A stretch of DNA of 64,000 nt, from contig NZ_CP127409.1 of assembly GCF_030291135.1 (NCBI RefSeq), positions 3,224,001 to 3,288,000 of the forward strand, given 5' to 3'. The notes beneath the pieces are model-generated. The model did no database searches. It saw only the letters and a list, made by a program, of their open reading frames with translations, and was not told the origin of the DNA. How positions within the stretch are numbered: position 1 is the stretch's first letter; each line of letters starts with the position of its first letter. The position numbers and the translations under genes were made by a program. This DNA is from Rhodanobacter thiooxydans. Lineage in GTDB: Bacteria; Pseudomonadota; Gammaproteobacteria; Xanthomonadales; Rhodanobacteraceae. Shown piece by piece: positions 17,820-30,049 of the stretch.

Positions 17820-18566
17820 TCACGCCACCCGCCCCACCTGCACGAAGAACGGCCAGCGCACCGCGCGCACCCGTTCGGGCTCGCCCCAGGCCGCAGCCAG
17901 CTCGGGGGCGGCCGCCTGCACCGCATCGTGGCCGGTGCGCTGCCGATGCCGCTGCGCCGCCGACCACGAGCGCAGGTAGGTGAGGAATTGAGCGAGGTTC
18001 CAGTCGGCACGCATCATGAAGCTGGGTGCATCAACGCGCTCGAACGGAAACGGCAGACTGGCGTATCCGGCATCCACCAAGGCGCGCTCGGGCGGCCAGT
18101 CTGGGGCCAGCGTATCGGCGTAGAGCCGCCGTTCGACCGCGTCGACGGCGCGGCTCACGCTGCAGTTGCCATAGGCCGAGATCGCCACCAGCGCGCCGCG
18201 CTTAGCCACGCGGCGCAGCTCGGCATGGAAGGCGGCGAGGTCGAACCAGTGCAGCGCCTGCGACACGCCGACCAGGCTGACGCTGCCGGCGGCGAGGCTG
18301 CTGCGTTCGGCCGGCTCGGTGCGGTAATCGATGCGCGGATGCGGCGTGGCCTGTGCGATCTGCGTGGCGCTGGGATCGGTGGCGACCAACCGCTCGAAAT
18401 GCGCGGCCAGGCCCAGGCTGGCCTGGCCGTTGCCGCAGCCGGCATCCCAGGCCAGCGCGAGGTCGGGCGCCTGCGCCGCCAGCCAGTCGAACCAGTCGGC
18501 GGGCGGCAGCGGGCGGGCATCGCGGTACAGCGCGGCGTGGCCGGAGAAGTGGTCCTTGAAGTCCAT
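17820..18566 (-). CDS. Class I SAM-dependent methyltransferase
   Basis: A 248-residue soluble protein of the UbiE/COG2226-like class. Motif I is DAGCGNGQ (about residues 38-45), followed by an acidic beta-2 end (VATDPSATQ) and the GVSQALHWFDLAAF motif seen in generic cytosolic methyltransferases acting on small molecules. The substrate cannot be told from sequence. ATG 18566 has GGAAAT six bases upstream; ATG 18572 is an alternative two codons longer. A -10-like GATAAT lies about 25 bp upstream on the same strand. Confidence 0.85.
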   Translation of the reverse strand: MDFKDHFSGHAALYRDARPLPPADWFDWLAAQAPDLALAWDAGCGNGQASLGLAAHFERLVATDPSATQIAQATPHPRIDYRTEPAERSSLAAGSVSLVGVSQALHWFDLAAFHAELRRVAKRGALVAISAYGNCSVSRAVDAVERRLYADTLAPDWPPERALVDAGYASLPFPFERVDAPSFMMRADWNLAQFLTYLRSWSAAQRHRQRTGHDAVQAAAPELAAAWGEPERVRAVRWPFFVQVGRVA

Positions 18567-18599
18567 GCGCATTTCCGGTGGCAGGGAATGCGTATTATC

Positions 18600-18800
18600 G
18601 CGCCCGCAACTGCGGATTCGGTCGAAGTGATCACCCACCCCGGTGGAGACTGAACGTGCTGCGGGTTGCGACCCATGCGGTCTTGGTGGTTTTGTGTTGC
18701 CTTCGGACCACCTGATCACCAAGTTGTCCCGGTCCGCTTTCGACCCGTTGCAGCCGGTGGCGGGCGTCCGCTTTCGGAAAGTTTTACGATCCATGGTCAG
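18600..18800. other. Structured intergenic region of unknown function
   Basis: The 286 bp between the methyltransferase start and the serine hydrolase stop hold no convincing gene. The region is GT-rich and foldable: a CCACC/GGTGG hairpin near 18640, a GGGT-TGCG-ACCC hairpin at 18663-18674, and two competing pairings where CTTGGTG (about 18682-18688) can pair with CACCAAG (18717-18723) or GGTGGT with ACCACC. TATTAT (18593-18598) could be a -10 for a rightward transcript, and its complement could serve the methyltransferase. It may be a leader RNA or a small RNA; no known riboswitch consensus was recognised. Confidence 0.3.
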
Positions 18801-18852
18801 TCCACGCGTAGGCGCAGCTCGACAGCAGGACCCGAACCAAACCCAGAGGTTC

Positions 18853-19974
18853 TCAGCCTTTCACGGATCCGTGGCGCTGGTGCAGGAAATTGGCCACCGG
18901 GTAGCAGTCCGGCGGATTGCTGTTGCTCAGCACGATGATGGTTTCGCCGGTGTGCAGGTAGGTGCGTACGTCGACGCAGATACCCGCGGCGCTGCCTCCA
19001 TGGCCCCAGCGGAAGTCGCTGGCAGGCACGCCAGGGCCGTAGCCGGTGGCGAAGAAGCCGAGGCCCATGAATTCGCGATACGTGCGGGTGGCTTCGGCGA
19101 ACAGCGCGTGCGGGATGAGCTTGCCCGCCTGCAGCGCCTGCACGAAACGGTACATGTCGCGTGCCGTCGACACCTCGCCGCCAGCTGGGAATCCGCGCGC
19201 GGGCAGCGTCTCGCAGTTGGACACACGTTTGCCGTTTACCGTCGCGTAACCAACTGCGAGGTCCCGTGCGTGCGTGGTGCAGTCCACGAAGCCCGTACGC
19301 GTCATGCCTGCGGGTTGGAATATGTGCCTGCGCACGTAGCTCTCGTAGTCTTCGCCCGAGAGCACCTCGACCATGCGCCCGAGCACGACGTAGCCGAAAT
19401 TGTCGTAGACCAGCTTCGTGCCCGGCTCGAATGCCGGTGGACGCCGGTCGTCCAATGCCAGCATCTCGGCGACGCTGTGCACGCGCGCGCGGTTGGCGGC
19501 GTTCTCCACCCCAAACAGATCGACATCACCGGCGCCCGAGGTGTGCGTAAGCAATTCGCGCACGGTGACGGTGTCAGCGAAGCGCCGGTTCGGGTAGTCC
19601 TTCAGCACGTCGCTTACGTGGGTGTCGAGTGAGATCCGCCCCGCCGCGATCTGCTGAAGGATCGCTACACTGGTGAACATCTTGCCGGCCGAGGCGAGAT
19701 TGAAACGCATGTCCACGGTTGCCGGATCGTTTCCCTCGGCGTCCCGTTTTCCATAGGCTTTCTCGAATACCACGCCGTCGTCACGAGCGACCAGCACGAC
19801 GCCCGAGAATCGCTTCACCTCGGCCAGTCCGAGTGCGAAACCATCGAGTCGCGCCAACTCCAACGCATAGGCGTTCGATCGGTCGGCGTTGAACGCTCTG
19901 CTTGTCGGCGTCGCGACAATGGTCAGGCCCAGGATTGCCCCCGCGAGGACGATACATCTCAGACCAAATGGCAT
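18853..19974 (-). CDS. Exported serine hydrolase of the class C beta-lactamase/penicillin-binding fold
   Basis: A 373-residue protein with a signal peptide (hydrophobic core about 7-20, cleavage near SRA-F). The catalytic S-x-x-K is SAGK (Ser95-Lys98), the Tyr-x-Asn is YDN (190-192), and the third motif is HGG (325-327) in place of KTG. This pattern is typical of esterases and D-amino-acid or peptide hydrolases in the beta-lactamase superfamily rather than true antibiotic resistance enzymes. The start at 19974 has a perfect AGGAGG six bases upstream. The gene appears monocistronic. Confidence 0.9.
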   Translation of the reverse strand: MPFGLRCIVLAGAILGLTIVATPTSRAFNADRSNAYALELARLDGFALGLAEVKRFSGVVLVARDDGVVFEKAYGKRDAEGNDPATVDMRFNLASAGKMFTSVAILQQIAAGRISLDTHVSDVLKDYPNRRFADTVTVRELLTHTSGAGDVDLFGVENAANRARVHSVAEMLALDDRRPPAFEPGTKLVYDNFGYVVLGRMVEVLSGEDYESYVRRHIFQPAGMTRTGFVDCTTHARDLAVGYATVNGKRVSNCETLPARGFPAGGEVSTARDMYRFVQALQAGKLIPHALFAEATRTYREFMGLGFFATGYGPGVPASDFRWGHGGSAAGICVDVRTYLHTGETIIVLSNSNPPDCYPVANFLHQRHGSVKG

Positions 19975-20062
19975 GGTTTCCTCCTGCAGCTGGGTGGTGC
20001 CCGCTCAGCCAAGCATAGCCGCGAGCGTATTTCGAGCGTAGACGTCGAACGGCAGCTCGTGG

Positions 20063-20126
20063 CCGATAGCGGACTTTGCCGACTTCCGCATGCGGAAGCA
20101 CCCGTGGCGTGTTCGCGTGCTATCGG
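20063..20126. repeat. Nested palindromes between rluE and the serine hydrolase gene
   Basis: CCGATAGC (20063-20070) pairs with GCTATCGG (20119-20126), and the 14-bp perfect palindrome TTCCGCATGCGGAA (20084-20097) lies between them. The 183-bp gap holds no gene. The structure could act as a terminator for rluE or as a binding site; no T tract follows. Confidence 0.45.
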
Positions 20127-20157
20127 AACAACGGCTGGCCGCCACCGGAATCCACAT

Positions 20158-20691
20158 TCAGCCGAGCACCCGCGTTTCACCGGGCGCCAGGCCATCCAGC
20201 GCATGCTCGCCGATGCGCACGCGGATCAGGCGCAGGGTCGGGAAGCCGACCGCCGCAGTCATCCGGCGCACCTGGCGGTTGCGGCCTTCGCGCAGGGTCA
20301 GCGTGAGCCAGCTGGTCGGGATGGACTGGCGGAAGCGCACCGGCGGATCGCGCGGCCACAGCCAGTCCGGTTCGACGGCGAAGGCGGCTTCGGCCGGCAG
20401 GGTCGGGCCGTCGTTCAGCACCACGCCGCGGCGCAAGGCTTGCAGCGCGACCTCGTCAATGACGCCCTCGACTTGCGCGAGGTAGGTTTTGGCCTGCTTG
20501 TGGCGCGGGTCGGTGAGCCGGTGCGCCAGGCGGCCGTCGTCGGTCAGCAGCAGCAGGCCTTCGCTGTCCTGGTCCAGCCGTCCAGCCGCATAGACGTCTT
20601 TCTGCCTGACGAAATCCGCCAGCGTGGCGCGGCCGCGGTCATCGGTGAACTGGCACAGCACGCCGTACGGCTTGTTCAACGCGATCAGCAT
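20158..20691 (-). CDS. rluE: 23S rRNA pseudouridine synthase, RluE family
   Basis: A 177-residue RsuA/RluE-type pseudouridine synthase without the N-terminal S4 domain. The catalytic motif [14 protein letters not shown] (Asp40), the [10 protein letters not shown] strand and the [12 protein letters not shown] motif are all intact. RluE modifies position 2457 of 23S rRNA in E. coli; the length and lack of S4 fit RluE better than RsuA or RluB. It is 13 bp downstream of the exported methyltransferase gene, so the two are likely co-transcribed. Confidence 0.9.
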   Translation of the reverse strand: MLIALNKPYGVLCQFTDDRGRATLADFVRQKDVYAAGRLDQDSEGLLLLTDDGRLAHRLTDPRHKQAKTYLAQVEGVIDEVALQALRRGVVLNDGPTLPAEAAFAVEPDWLWPRDPPVRFRQSIPTSWLTLTLREGRNRQVRRMTAAVGFPTLRLIRVRIGEHALDGLAPGETRVLG

Positions 20692-20704
20692 GGCGCGCTT
20701 CGAC

Positions 20705-21646
20705 TCAGGGAGTCGAGGCCGCTGCCGGCACCACGGGCTTGACGAAGCGCAGGGTCATCCGGTCGGATTCGCCGATCGTCTGGTACTTCGCCTTGTCCTG
20801 CTCGCCCAGCGCGAGCGTGGGCGGCAGCGTCCACACACCCTTCGGGTAATCCTTCGTGTCCTTCGGGTTCGCGTTGATATCGCTGCTTTCGTCCAGCGTG
20901 AAACCCGCCTCGGTGGCGAGTTTCACCACGTAGCTGGTGGGCAGGTAGCCGCTGCGCTTCACCGCTTCCAGCGAGGCGCCGTCGTCGGCGCGGTGGTCGA
21001 CCACGCCGAGCACGCCACCGGGCTTGAGCACGGCGAAGAACGCCTTGAACATCGCCGGCGCGGTGTCAGCCATCACCCAGTTGTGCACGTTGCGGAAAGT
21101 CAGCACCAGGTCGGCCGAAGCCGGCGCACCGAATACCGGTACCTTCGGATCGAACGGCACGATGCGGGCGTTGCCGTAGTGCGCTGCGTCGGCCGCGAAT
21201 TTCCTGCGCAGCGCGCTGTCGTCATCGCGTGCCTCGCTGTCGGCGGCAGGCGCCTTCTCCGCCGCGATGTAGTGGCCGTTGTCATGCAGCAGCGGCGCCA
21301 GGATCTCGGCATACCAGCCGCCGCCGGGAGTGATCTCGATCACCGTGAGGTCTGGCCGCACGCCGAAGAACTGCAAGGTGGCCTTGGGGTGGCGGTACGC
21401 GTCGCGGGCGCGATTGGCCGGCGAACGCCAGCTGCCGGCCAGCACGCTGTCCAGCTGCGAGGCGGTGAAGTCGCTGGCACTGGTCGGCGGCACCAGCTCG
21501 TCCGCCGGCTGGTCCGGCTCAGCCGAGGCGGCCCGCGACGTCTGCGCGACAGCCATCGTGGGCAGGCCCAGGCAAGCGGCCAGCAGCAGCAGCGCGACCC
21601 GGCGCGCCGTACCCATCCTTGCCACTCGTATCCCGCGGTTCATCAT
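20705..21646 (-). CDS. Methyltransferase-fold protein with an export signal
   Basis: A 313-residue protein that begins with a clear Sec-type signal ([18 protein letters not shown] core, cleavage near AVA-Q, about residue 35). The mature part is a class I methyltransferase-like Rossmann fold: [17 protein letters not shown] as motif I and LTFRNVHNW further on. This family is widespread in Proteobacteria with a signal peptide, and its substrate is not established to my knowledge. SAM is not known to be plentiful in the periplasm, so the biochemical role is uncertain. Starts at 21646, 21643 or 21616 are possible; GGGAG precedes the first two. Confidence 0.85.
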   Translation of the reverse strand: MMNRGIRVARMGTARRVALLLLAACLGLPTMAVAQTSRAASAEPDQPADELVPPTSASDFTASQLDSVLAGSWRSPANRARDAYRHPKATLQFFGVRPDLTVIEITPGGGWYAEILAPLLHDNGHYIAAEKAPAADSEARDDDSALRRKFAADAAHYGNARIVPFDPKVPVFGAPASADLVLTFRNVHNWVMADTAPAMFKAFFAVLKPGGVLGVVDHRADDGASLEAVKRSGYLPTSYVVKLATEAGFTLDESSDINANPKDTKDYPKGVWTLPPTLALGEQDKAKYQTIGESDRMTLRFVKPVVPAAASTP

Positions 21647-21719
21647 TGACTCCCTGGCGCGTTGGCCGTCCGGATTTGATGCAATATCACGAAAATCATG
21701 TGCAGACTGGGTAGATGGC

Positions 21720-22382
21720 TCAGAACGGCCGCGGGCACACCGATTGCAGGCCGTCGATGTGTTCGTGCAGGTCCGGCGCGATGCCCTGCCACATCGGGTC
21801 GAGGATGAAGTCGATGCCTTCGTAGCGGGCCAGCTTCGCGGCCGGGATGAAATCGGCGTCGCCGGCGACCAGGATGATCTGGTCGACCAGCTTCTTGTAG
21901 GTCAGCGCGGCGATGTCGATGCCGATCTTCATGTCGACCTGGGTCTGCCGCATGTCCGGCTCGAAGTGCTCGTCGCTCAGGTCGTCCCAGTGCAGGCTGC
22001 CCTCGCGCAGCTGCTGGTAGGCGCTGCGCTTCAACTGCCATTCGCCGCGTTCGGCCAGCCGGCCCAGCCGCAGCGCCATCTTGCGCTGCCGGCGCAGCTG
22101 GTCGTGCAGCTCGCGGCGGAAGGCGGCGGCACCGGTGCGGCCGAAGTCGATGCTGCTGCCACTGATCGGCTTGACGAAGTTCTTTTCCAGCGGCGGACAG
22201 TCGTAGAAGTAGATGCGGTACAGCTGCTCGCGCGGGCGGTCGAGCGCCTTCAGGTGTTCCAGCGCCATGCTGAATACGGTCTTCGCCACCGCGCGCGCGT
22301 CGCCGGCGTCGCGCTCGCCGTAGACCTTGCGGTAACGGGCAAGAAAAAAGGCGCCGTCGACGAGGATGGCGGTGCGGTTCAT
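21720..22382 (-). CDS. NYN-domain (PIN-like) predicted RNase
   Basis: A 220-residue protein of the NYN/DUF88 (LabA-like) group. The expected acidic residues are visible: Asp9 in LVDGAFF, Asp residues in the VDMKIGIDIAAL segment, and Asp175/Asp177 in GDADF. NYN domains share the PIN/FLAP nuclease fold and are thought to act in RNA processing. ATG 22382 gives the canonical N-terminus. It lies 87 bp downstream of frmA and 73 bp upstream of the exported methyltransferase on the same strand; no functional link is evident. Confidence 0.86.
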   Translation of the reverse strand: MNRTAILVDGAFFLARYRKVYGERDAGDARAVAKTVFSMALEHLKALDRPREQLYRIYFYDCPPLEKNFVKPISGSSIDFGRTGAAAFRRELHDQLRRQRKMALRLGRLAERGEWQLKRSAYQQLREGSLHWDDLSDEHFEPDMRQTQVDMKIGIDIAALTYKKLVDQIILVAGDADFIPAAKLARYEGIDFILDPMWQGIAPDLHEHIDGLQSVCPRPF

Positions 22383-22469
22383 GGAGCGACCTTGTGCGTG
22401 GCGTGTGCGAACATGAAAACGAGGCACGCCGCCGGCAGGATGGGGCCGGCAGCGTGCGCGCATTCTACG

Positions 22470-24570
<2,101 letters not shown>

Positions 24571-24651
24571 CTTGAATTCCTCTCAAGTCTGGCTTGCGAA
24601 TATATCGCTTTTTGGCAGCCTGCCGCGCGCGTACCTTGAGCACTCCCCAAG
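24571..24651. promoter_or_regulatory. Two LysR-type operator candidates in the divergent region
   Basis: CTTGA-N7-TCAAG (24571-24587) contains a T-N11-A core and abuts the regulator's start codon. A second 17-bp element, CTTG-N9-CAAG (24635-24651), lies 48 bp further towards the small gene. Between them is an AT-rich stretch (AATATATCG) unlike the surrounding GC-rich DNA, likely the promoter. Matching half-site sequence and span suggest binding by the same LysR protein. Confidence 0.55.
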
Positions 24652-24679
24652 CCCAAGGCTTCCCCAGGAGGCTTCCCCC

Positions 24680-24874
24680 ATGCACTCGCTCTGGAAAGAC
24701 ATGTTGTTCCTGCACGGTCATCTGCTGCACAAGGACGACCTAGACTGGCGCCCGGAGCCGGAGCCCACGCCGGGCCCGGCCAGCAGCACCGGCACCCGCA
24801 ACGTCGCCAGGACCGCACGCCGCGCGCTGGCGTGCTGCGCCAGCGTGTGGCCGCGGATCATGAGCCCGCGTTGA
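24680..24874 (+). CDS. Small protein (64 residues), divergent from LysR gene
   Basis: The ATG at 24680 has a strong CAGGAGG about 8 bases upstream, and the frame stops at TGA 24872. The product starts MHSLWKDMLFLHGHLLHKDD, then a Pro/Glu linker and a basic C-terminal half (TARRALACC). There is no signal peptide or clear membrane helix. Small proteins starting in this way are, to my recollection, found beside GcvA-like regulators in related bacteria, but I cannot name a function. It lies about 105 bp upstream of the aldo/keto reductase, so the two may form one transcription unit controlled by the LysR protein. Confidence 0.65.
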   Translation: MHSLWKDMLFLHGHLLHKDDLDWRPEPEPTPGPASSTGTRNVARTARRALACCASVWPRIMSPR

Positions 24875-24979
24875 GCGCCGCCCGAGACTTGAATGCCGCC
24901 GATATGCAGCCACTTGGATGAGGGCGCGCGTGCTCACGCCGCGCGCCGATTCCCCGCTCGCTGCCTCCGGAGGCACCCC

Positions 24980-25924
24980 ATGCAGAAACGTCCGCTCGGC
25001 CACTCGCCGCTCGCCATCGCCCCGCTCGCCTTCGGCGGCAACGTGTTCGGCTGGAGCGTGGACGAGAAGCGCTCGTTCGAGCTGCTCGATGCGTTCGTCG
25101 ACGCCGGCGGCAACCTGATCGACACCGCGGACGTCTATTCGGCCTGGGTGCCGGGCAACCGCGGCGGCGAGTCGGAAACCATCCTCGGCAAGTGGCTGAA
25201 GCGCAGCGGCAAGCGCGAGCAGGTGGTGATCTCGACCAAGGTCGCCAAGTGGGCCGAGCAGCCGGGCCTGTCGCCGGTCAACATCCAGCAGGCAGTGGAT
25301 GGCTCGCTCAAGCGCCTGCAGGTCGACTGCATCGACCTGTACCAGGCGCATGAAGACGACGCCAGCGTGCCGATGGAGGAAACCCTGGGCGCCTTCGCCC
25401 GGCTGATCGAGGCCGGCAAGGTGCGCGTGATCGGCGCCTCCAACTTCGACGCGGCGCGCTTCGCCGACGCGCTGGCCATGTCGAAACAGCACGGTCTGCC
25501 GCGCTACGAAAGCCTGCAGCCGGAATACAACCTGGTCAGCCGCGCCGGCTACGAGCAGGAGCTGGAACCGCTGATCCGCCGCGAGCACATCGGCGTGATC
25601 AGCTACTACGCGCTGGCCAGCGGGTTCTTGAGCGGCAAGTACCGCAGCGCGGCCGACCTGGCGAAGAGTGCCGCACGCGGCGGCGCGGTGAAGAAATTCC
25701 TGAACCCGCACGGCCTGCAGGTACTGGCCGCACTGGACGCGGTGGCCGCTACGCATCGCGCCACCCCGGCCCAGGTCGCGCTGGCCTGGCTGATCGCCCG
25801 CCCCGGCCTCACCGCGCCGATCGTCAGCGCCACCAGCGTGGAACAGCTGCACGAGCTGCTCGGCGCCACGTCATTGCAGCTGAACGACAACGAGATCGCG
25901 CAACTGGACTTGGCCAGCGCCTGA
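24980..25924 (+). CDS. Aldo/keto reductase
   Basis: A 314-residue NADPH-dependent oxidoreductase with a TIM-barrel fold. The catalytic tetrad is visible: Asp in IDTADVY with its Tyr, Lys in STKVAKW, and His in YQAHEDD. The family's GASNF and cofactor motif (ALAWLIARPG, then IVSATSVEQ) are present. It resembles the YajO/AKR11-13 group that reduces aldehydes and sugar-derived carbonyls; the true substrate is unknown. ATG 24980 has GGAGG seven bases upstream; longer in-frame starts would add an Arg-rich, non-family stretch. Confidence 0.92.
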   Translation: MQKRPLGHSPLAIAPLAFGGNVFGWSVDEKRSFELLDAFVDAGGNLIDTADVYSAWVPGNRGGESETILGKWLKRSGKREQVVISTKVAKWAEQPGLSPVNIQQAVDGSLKRLQVDCIDLYQAHEDDASVPMEETLGAFARLIEAGKVRVIGASNFDAARFADALAMSKQHGLPRYESLQPEYNLVSRAGYEQELEPLIRREHIGVISYYALASGFLSGKYRSAADLAKSAARGGAVKKFLNPHGLQVLAALDAVAATHRATPAQVALAWLIARPGLTAPIVSATSVEQLHELLGATSLQLNDNEIAQLDLASA

Positions 25925-25930
25925 CCGTTT

Positions 25931-26004
25931 GTAGGGCGGGCGCTGCCCGCCGGCTTTTGCTGCACATGACACCGTGACGAAGAGCGGCGGGCGCTGCCCG
26001 CCCT
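25931..26004. repeat. Inverted pair of GTAG-type REP-like palindromes
   Basis: GTAG is followed by the palindrome GGCGGGC-GCT-GCCCGCC (25935-25951); a second copy of the same 17-bp palindrome occurs at 25986-26002, flanked by CTGC on its right. The two units are inverted relative to each other, and the whole lies in the 92-bp gap between two convergent genes. This layout is typical of REP/BIME elements, such as the GTAG-headed elements known from Stenotrophomonas. It may also serve as a bidirectional terminator. Confidence 0.7.
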
Positions 26005-26016
26005 GCGAAAGGCCGT

Positions 26017-27039
26017 TCACTCCGGCGCGTCGACCTGGTAACCCTCGGCCTGCAGCGTGGCCAGATAACCATCCGGCTTCAACAGCTCGTCCATCGGCAG
26101 CAGCGCGAAAGTCTGCGCATTGGCTGCCAGCGCCTTGCGCGCGGCAGCCAGCCATACGGCGCGCTGCTTCGCCGGCACGTCATCGAGGCCGAGCGTCTGC
26201 GCAAAACCGGCGCCGGTGATGGCCGCCACGCAGGCATCGCGGCGATCGCTGTCGGGCAATTCGCGCAGCGCCTGCAGGTCACCGGTGGCCCAGGCGTTGG
26301 CGCGCGCAGTCATCGCCGGCAGGTCGTGCTCGACGCTGTCCAGGGTGCGGATGAAACAGGTGACGTCGCGCGGCGCGGCCTGCTTGAACGCCTTGATCGC
26401 CGCGCGCGGATGCTCGATCAGCACGTGGTAGTCGGTCGACAGCTCGGGTACGCCGTGGCGTTTGGCCAGTGCGTCGATATTCGCCTTGATCCCGCCGGAA
26501 CGGCTCAGGCCGTTCGCCCTCAGCGCCTTCTTGTACAGCTCCTGCGACGCGAACAGCGGCCGCCAACGCTCGATGCCGCTCTCGTCGCCGAGGTATTTCT
26601 GCTTCAGCACCTGCCAGCGCGCATACACCGGCGGCGGCAGTACCTGCTGCAGGGTTTCGCCATCCGCGTTCTTGCGCGCGCCATAAGCCGATGGCAGCAG
26701 GAACAGCTTGCCGAGGAAACCGACGTCGGCCTTCAGCTGCACCGAAGGCGCCAGCAGCACCTGCTGCGAGGCGCCAATCACCTCATCCACCTCGCGCGAT
26801 TGCCATTGCATGTCGCGCGGCAGCGGCGACAGCGTGCCGAGTACCCACATCACGTGCCCGCCCTTGCTCACCTTCCACAAGCCGGGACCGGGCTGCACAC
26901 CGCTGACCACCACGACCGGAAGATCGGCGACGGCGGCGGTCGACGCAGCGGCCGGCGCAACCGGACTGGCCGCCGACTGTGCGAAGGCAGGCGACAACCC
27001 TGCCAGGGCGAGCACGAAAACAAGATGCAGCAAACGCAT
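26017..27039 (-). CDS. Exported TraB/GumN-family protein
   Basis: A 340-residue protein with a signal peptide (MRLLHLVFVLALAGL, cleavage near AFA-Q). The mature part starts with the family's typical LWKVSKGGHVMWVLGTLSPLP stretch and keeps the spaced charged residues of the TraB/GumN (PF01963) fold, related to Tiki proteases. The function in bacteria is unclear; Xanthomonas GumN sits at the gum locus but is not essential for xanthan. ATG 27039 has AGAGGAG about 9 bases upstream. It stands alone between a REP-like pair and a strong terminator. Confidence 0.85.
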   Translation of the reverse strand: MRLLHLVFVLALAGLSPAFAQSAASPVAPAAASTAAVADLPVVVVSGVQPGPGLWKVSKGGHVMWVLGTLSPLPRDMQWQSREVDEVIGASQQVLLAPSVQLKADVGFLGKLFLLPSAYGARKNADGETLQQVLPPPVYARWQVLKQKYLGDESGIERWRPLFASQELYKKALRANGLSRSGGIKANIDALAKRHGVPELSTDYHVLIEHPRAAIKAFKQAAPRDVTCFIRTLDSVEHDLPAMTARANAWATGDLQALRELPDSDRRDACVAAITGAGFAQTLGLDDVPAKQRAVWLAAARKALAANAQTFALLPMDELLKPDGYLATLQAEGYQVDAPE

Positions 27040-27106
27040 GCCGAGCGACTCCTCTTCAACAGTCGCCATTGTGGCAGGCCGATCCTGAGCCGCAGGTGGC
27101 CGCATG

Positions 27107-27142
27107 AACGAAACGGGGCGCCTCGCGGCGCCCCGTTTCGTT
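27107..27142 (-). terminator. Rho-independent terminator of icd
   Basis: A perfect 16-bp stem (27107-27122 with 27127-27142, loop TCGC) lies 23 bp past the icd stop. The 3' arm on the minus strand ends in GTTTCGTT, giving a U-rich end. It also separates icd from the TraB/GumN gene. Confidence 0.88.
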
Positions 27143-27165
27143 TCAAGCGCGCATGCTTCGGCGCA

Positions 27166-29412
<2,247 letters not shown>

Positions 29413-29568
29413 CTACTGCGTGGCCGGGAGGGGCCGCCGTGTTGCCGGATAGCGACGGCAGTCTGATGCAAGCCTCCCATTGTCGCGTTTTCGCCGGGGT
29501 GGGGAAAGCGCGACGCGGCCGTTGCCGGCAACCTGCGGTGACGTGTCGTGGTTCACGCGGGACAAACG

Positions 29569-29599
29569 ACGGGGGCGCGGCATGGCCGCGCCCCCGTTT
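29569..29599 (-). terminator. Strong GC hairpin downstream of the gene relic
   Basis: A perfect 13-bp stem (ACGGGGGCGCGGC at 29569-29581 with its complement 29585-29597, loop ATG). On the minus strand it is followed by CGTTTGTC. It lies just past the C-terminal relic at 29621-29773 and was probably that gene's terminator. Confidence 0.65.
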
Positions 29600-29620
29600 C
29601 GCCCCACCCTGGGGTGGCGA

Positions 29621-29773
29621 CTGCTTCACCGGGAAGTCCTTGCTGGCGCCCTGGGCGCCATCCAGAGGAATGTCGACCTTGTAGTTGCCGGCCGGGAAAC
29701 CAGCCGGCTTGCTGATCATGAACGCGGTGGTCTCCGGCACCGTCGCATCGAGCGTCTTGCTGTCTTCGTGCAC
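29621..29773 (-). pseudogene. C-terminal relic of a lost gene
   Basis: On the minus strand a 51-codon segment encodes HEDSKTLDATVPE, then FMISKPAGFPAGNYKVDI and ASKDFPVKQ. This looks like the Ig-like or beta-sandwich C-terminus of an exported or surface protein (the SKPxGxPxGxYKV type). A stop (TAA) lies three codons upstream of the first GTG, there is no ribosome site, and the frame runs on past the natural end without a stop. A terminator follows. I read it as the remnant of a deleted or rearranged gene; the parent family is not identified. Confidence 0.5.
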
Positions 29774-30049
29774 GGTCGATTACACCCCGCCCTGCACATT
29801 GGAAAATCTGCCTTGCCGGTTTCATTGCCCATTGCATGCAACTCCGTCCGGAAGGAGAGGCCCAAGTGATAGCCACCTCACGGTTGATCGGTTGCGAGCT
29901 TGGTGGCAGGGCATTCAGCTGCGGCGCGGCTCTTGCGCCCGCTGATCCACATTCAAGCCACACCGTCACGCTGAACCGGCAGCGACCTGACGGACACCGT
30001 CATGATCCCGCCCCGGATGGCTCGGCAAGCCGCAATGAGCAGCGGCGCA
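29774..30049. other. Gene-free stretch between the relic and the efflux operon
   Basis: About 275 bp with no frame that has a start, ribosome site and sensible composition. It contains nothing I can name. In the efflux operon's direction this is where an outer-membrane channel gene would be expected, and none is present. Confidence 0.5.

Noticed and set aside
18567-18852. A known SAM or SAH riboswitch upstream of the methyltransferase
   Set aside because: The conserved cores of those riboswitches were looked for and not found; only generic hairpins are present.
18853-19974. True class C beta-lactamase (antibiotic resistance)
   Set aside because: S-x-x-K and Y-x-N are present, but the KTG motif is HGG and the overall sequence fits the general serine hydrolase group; resistance is not supported.
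25931-26004. CRISPR repeat pair
   Set aside because: Only two units, inverted rather than direct, with no further copies; it fits a REP-like element.
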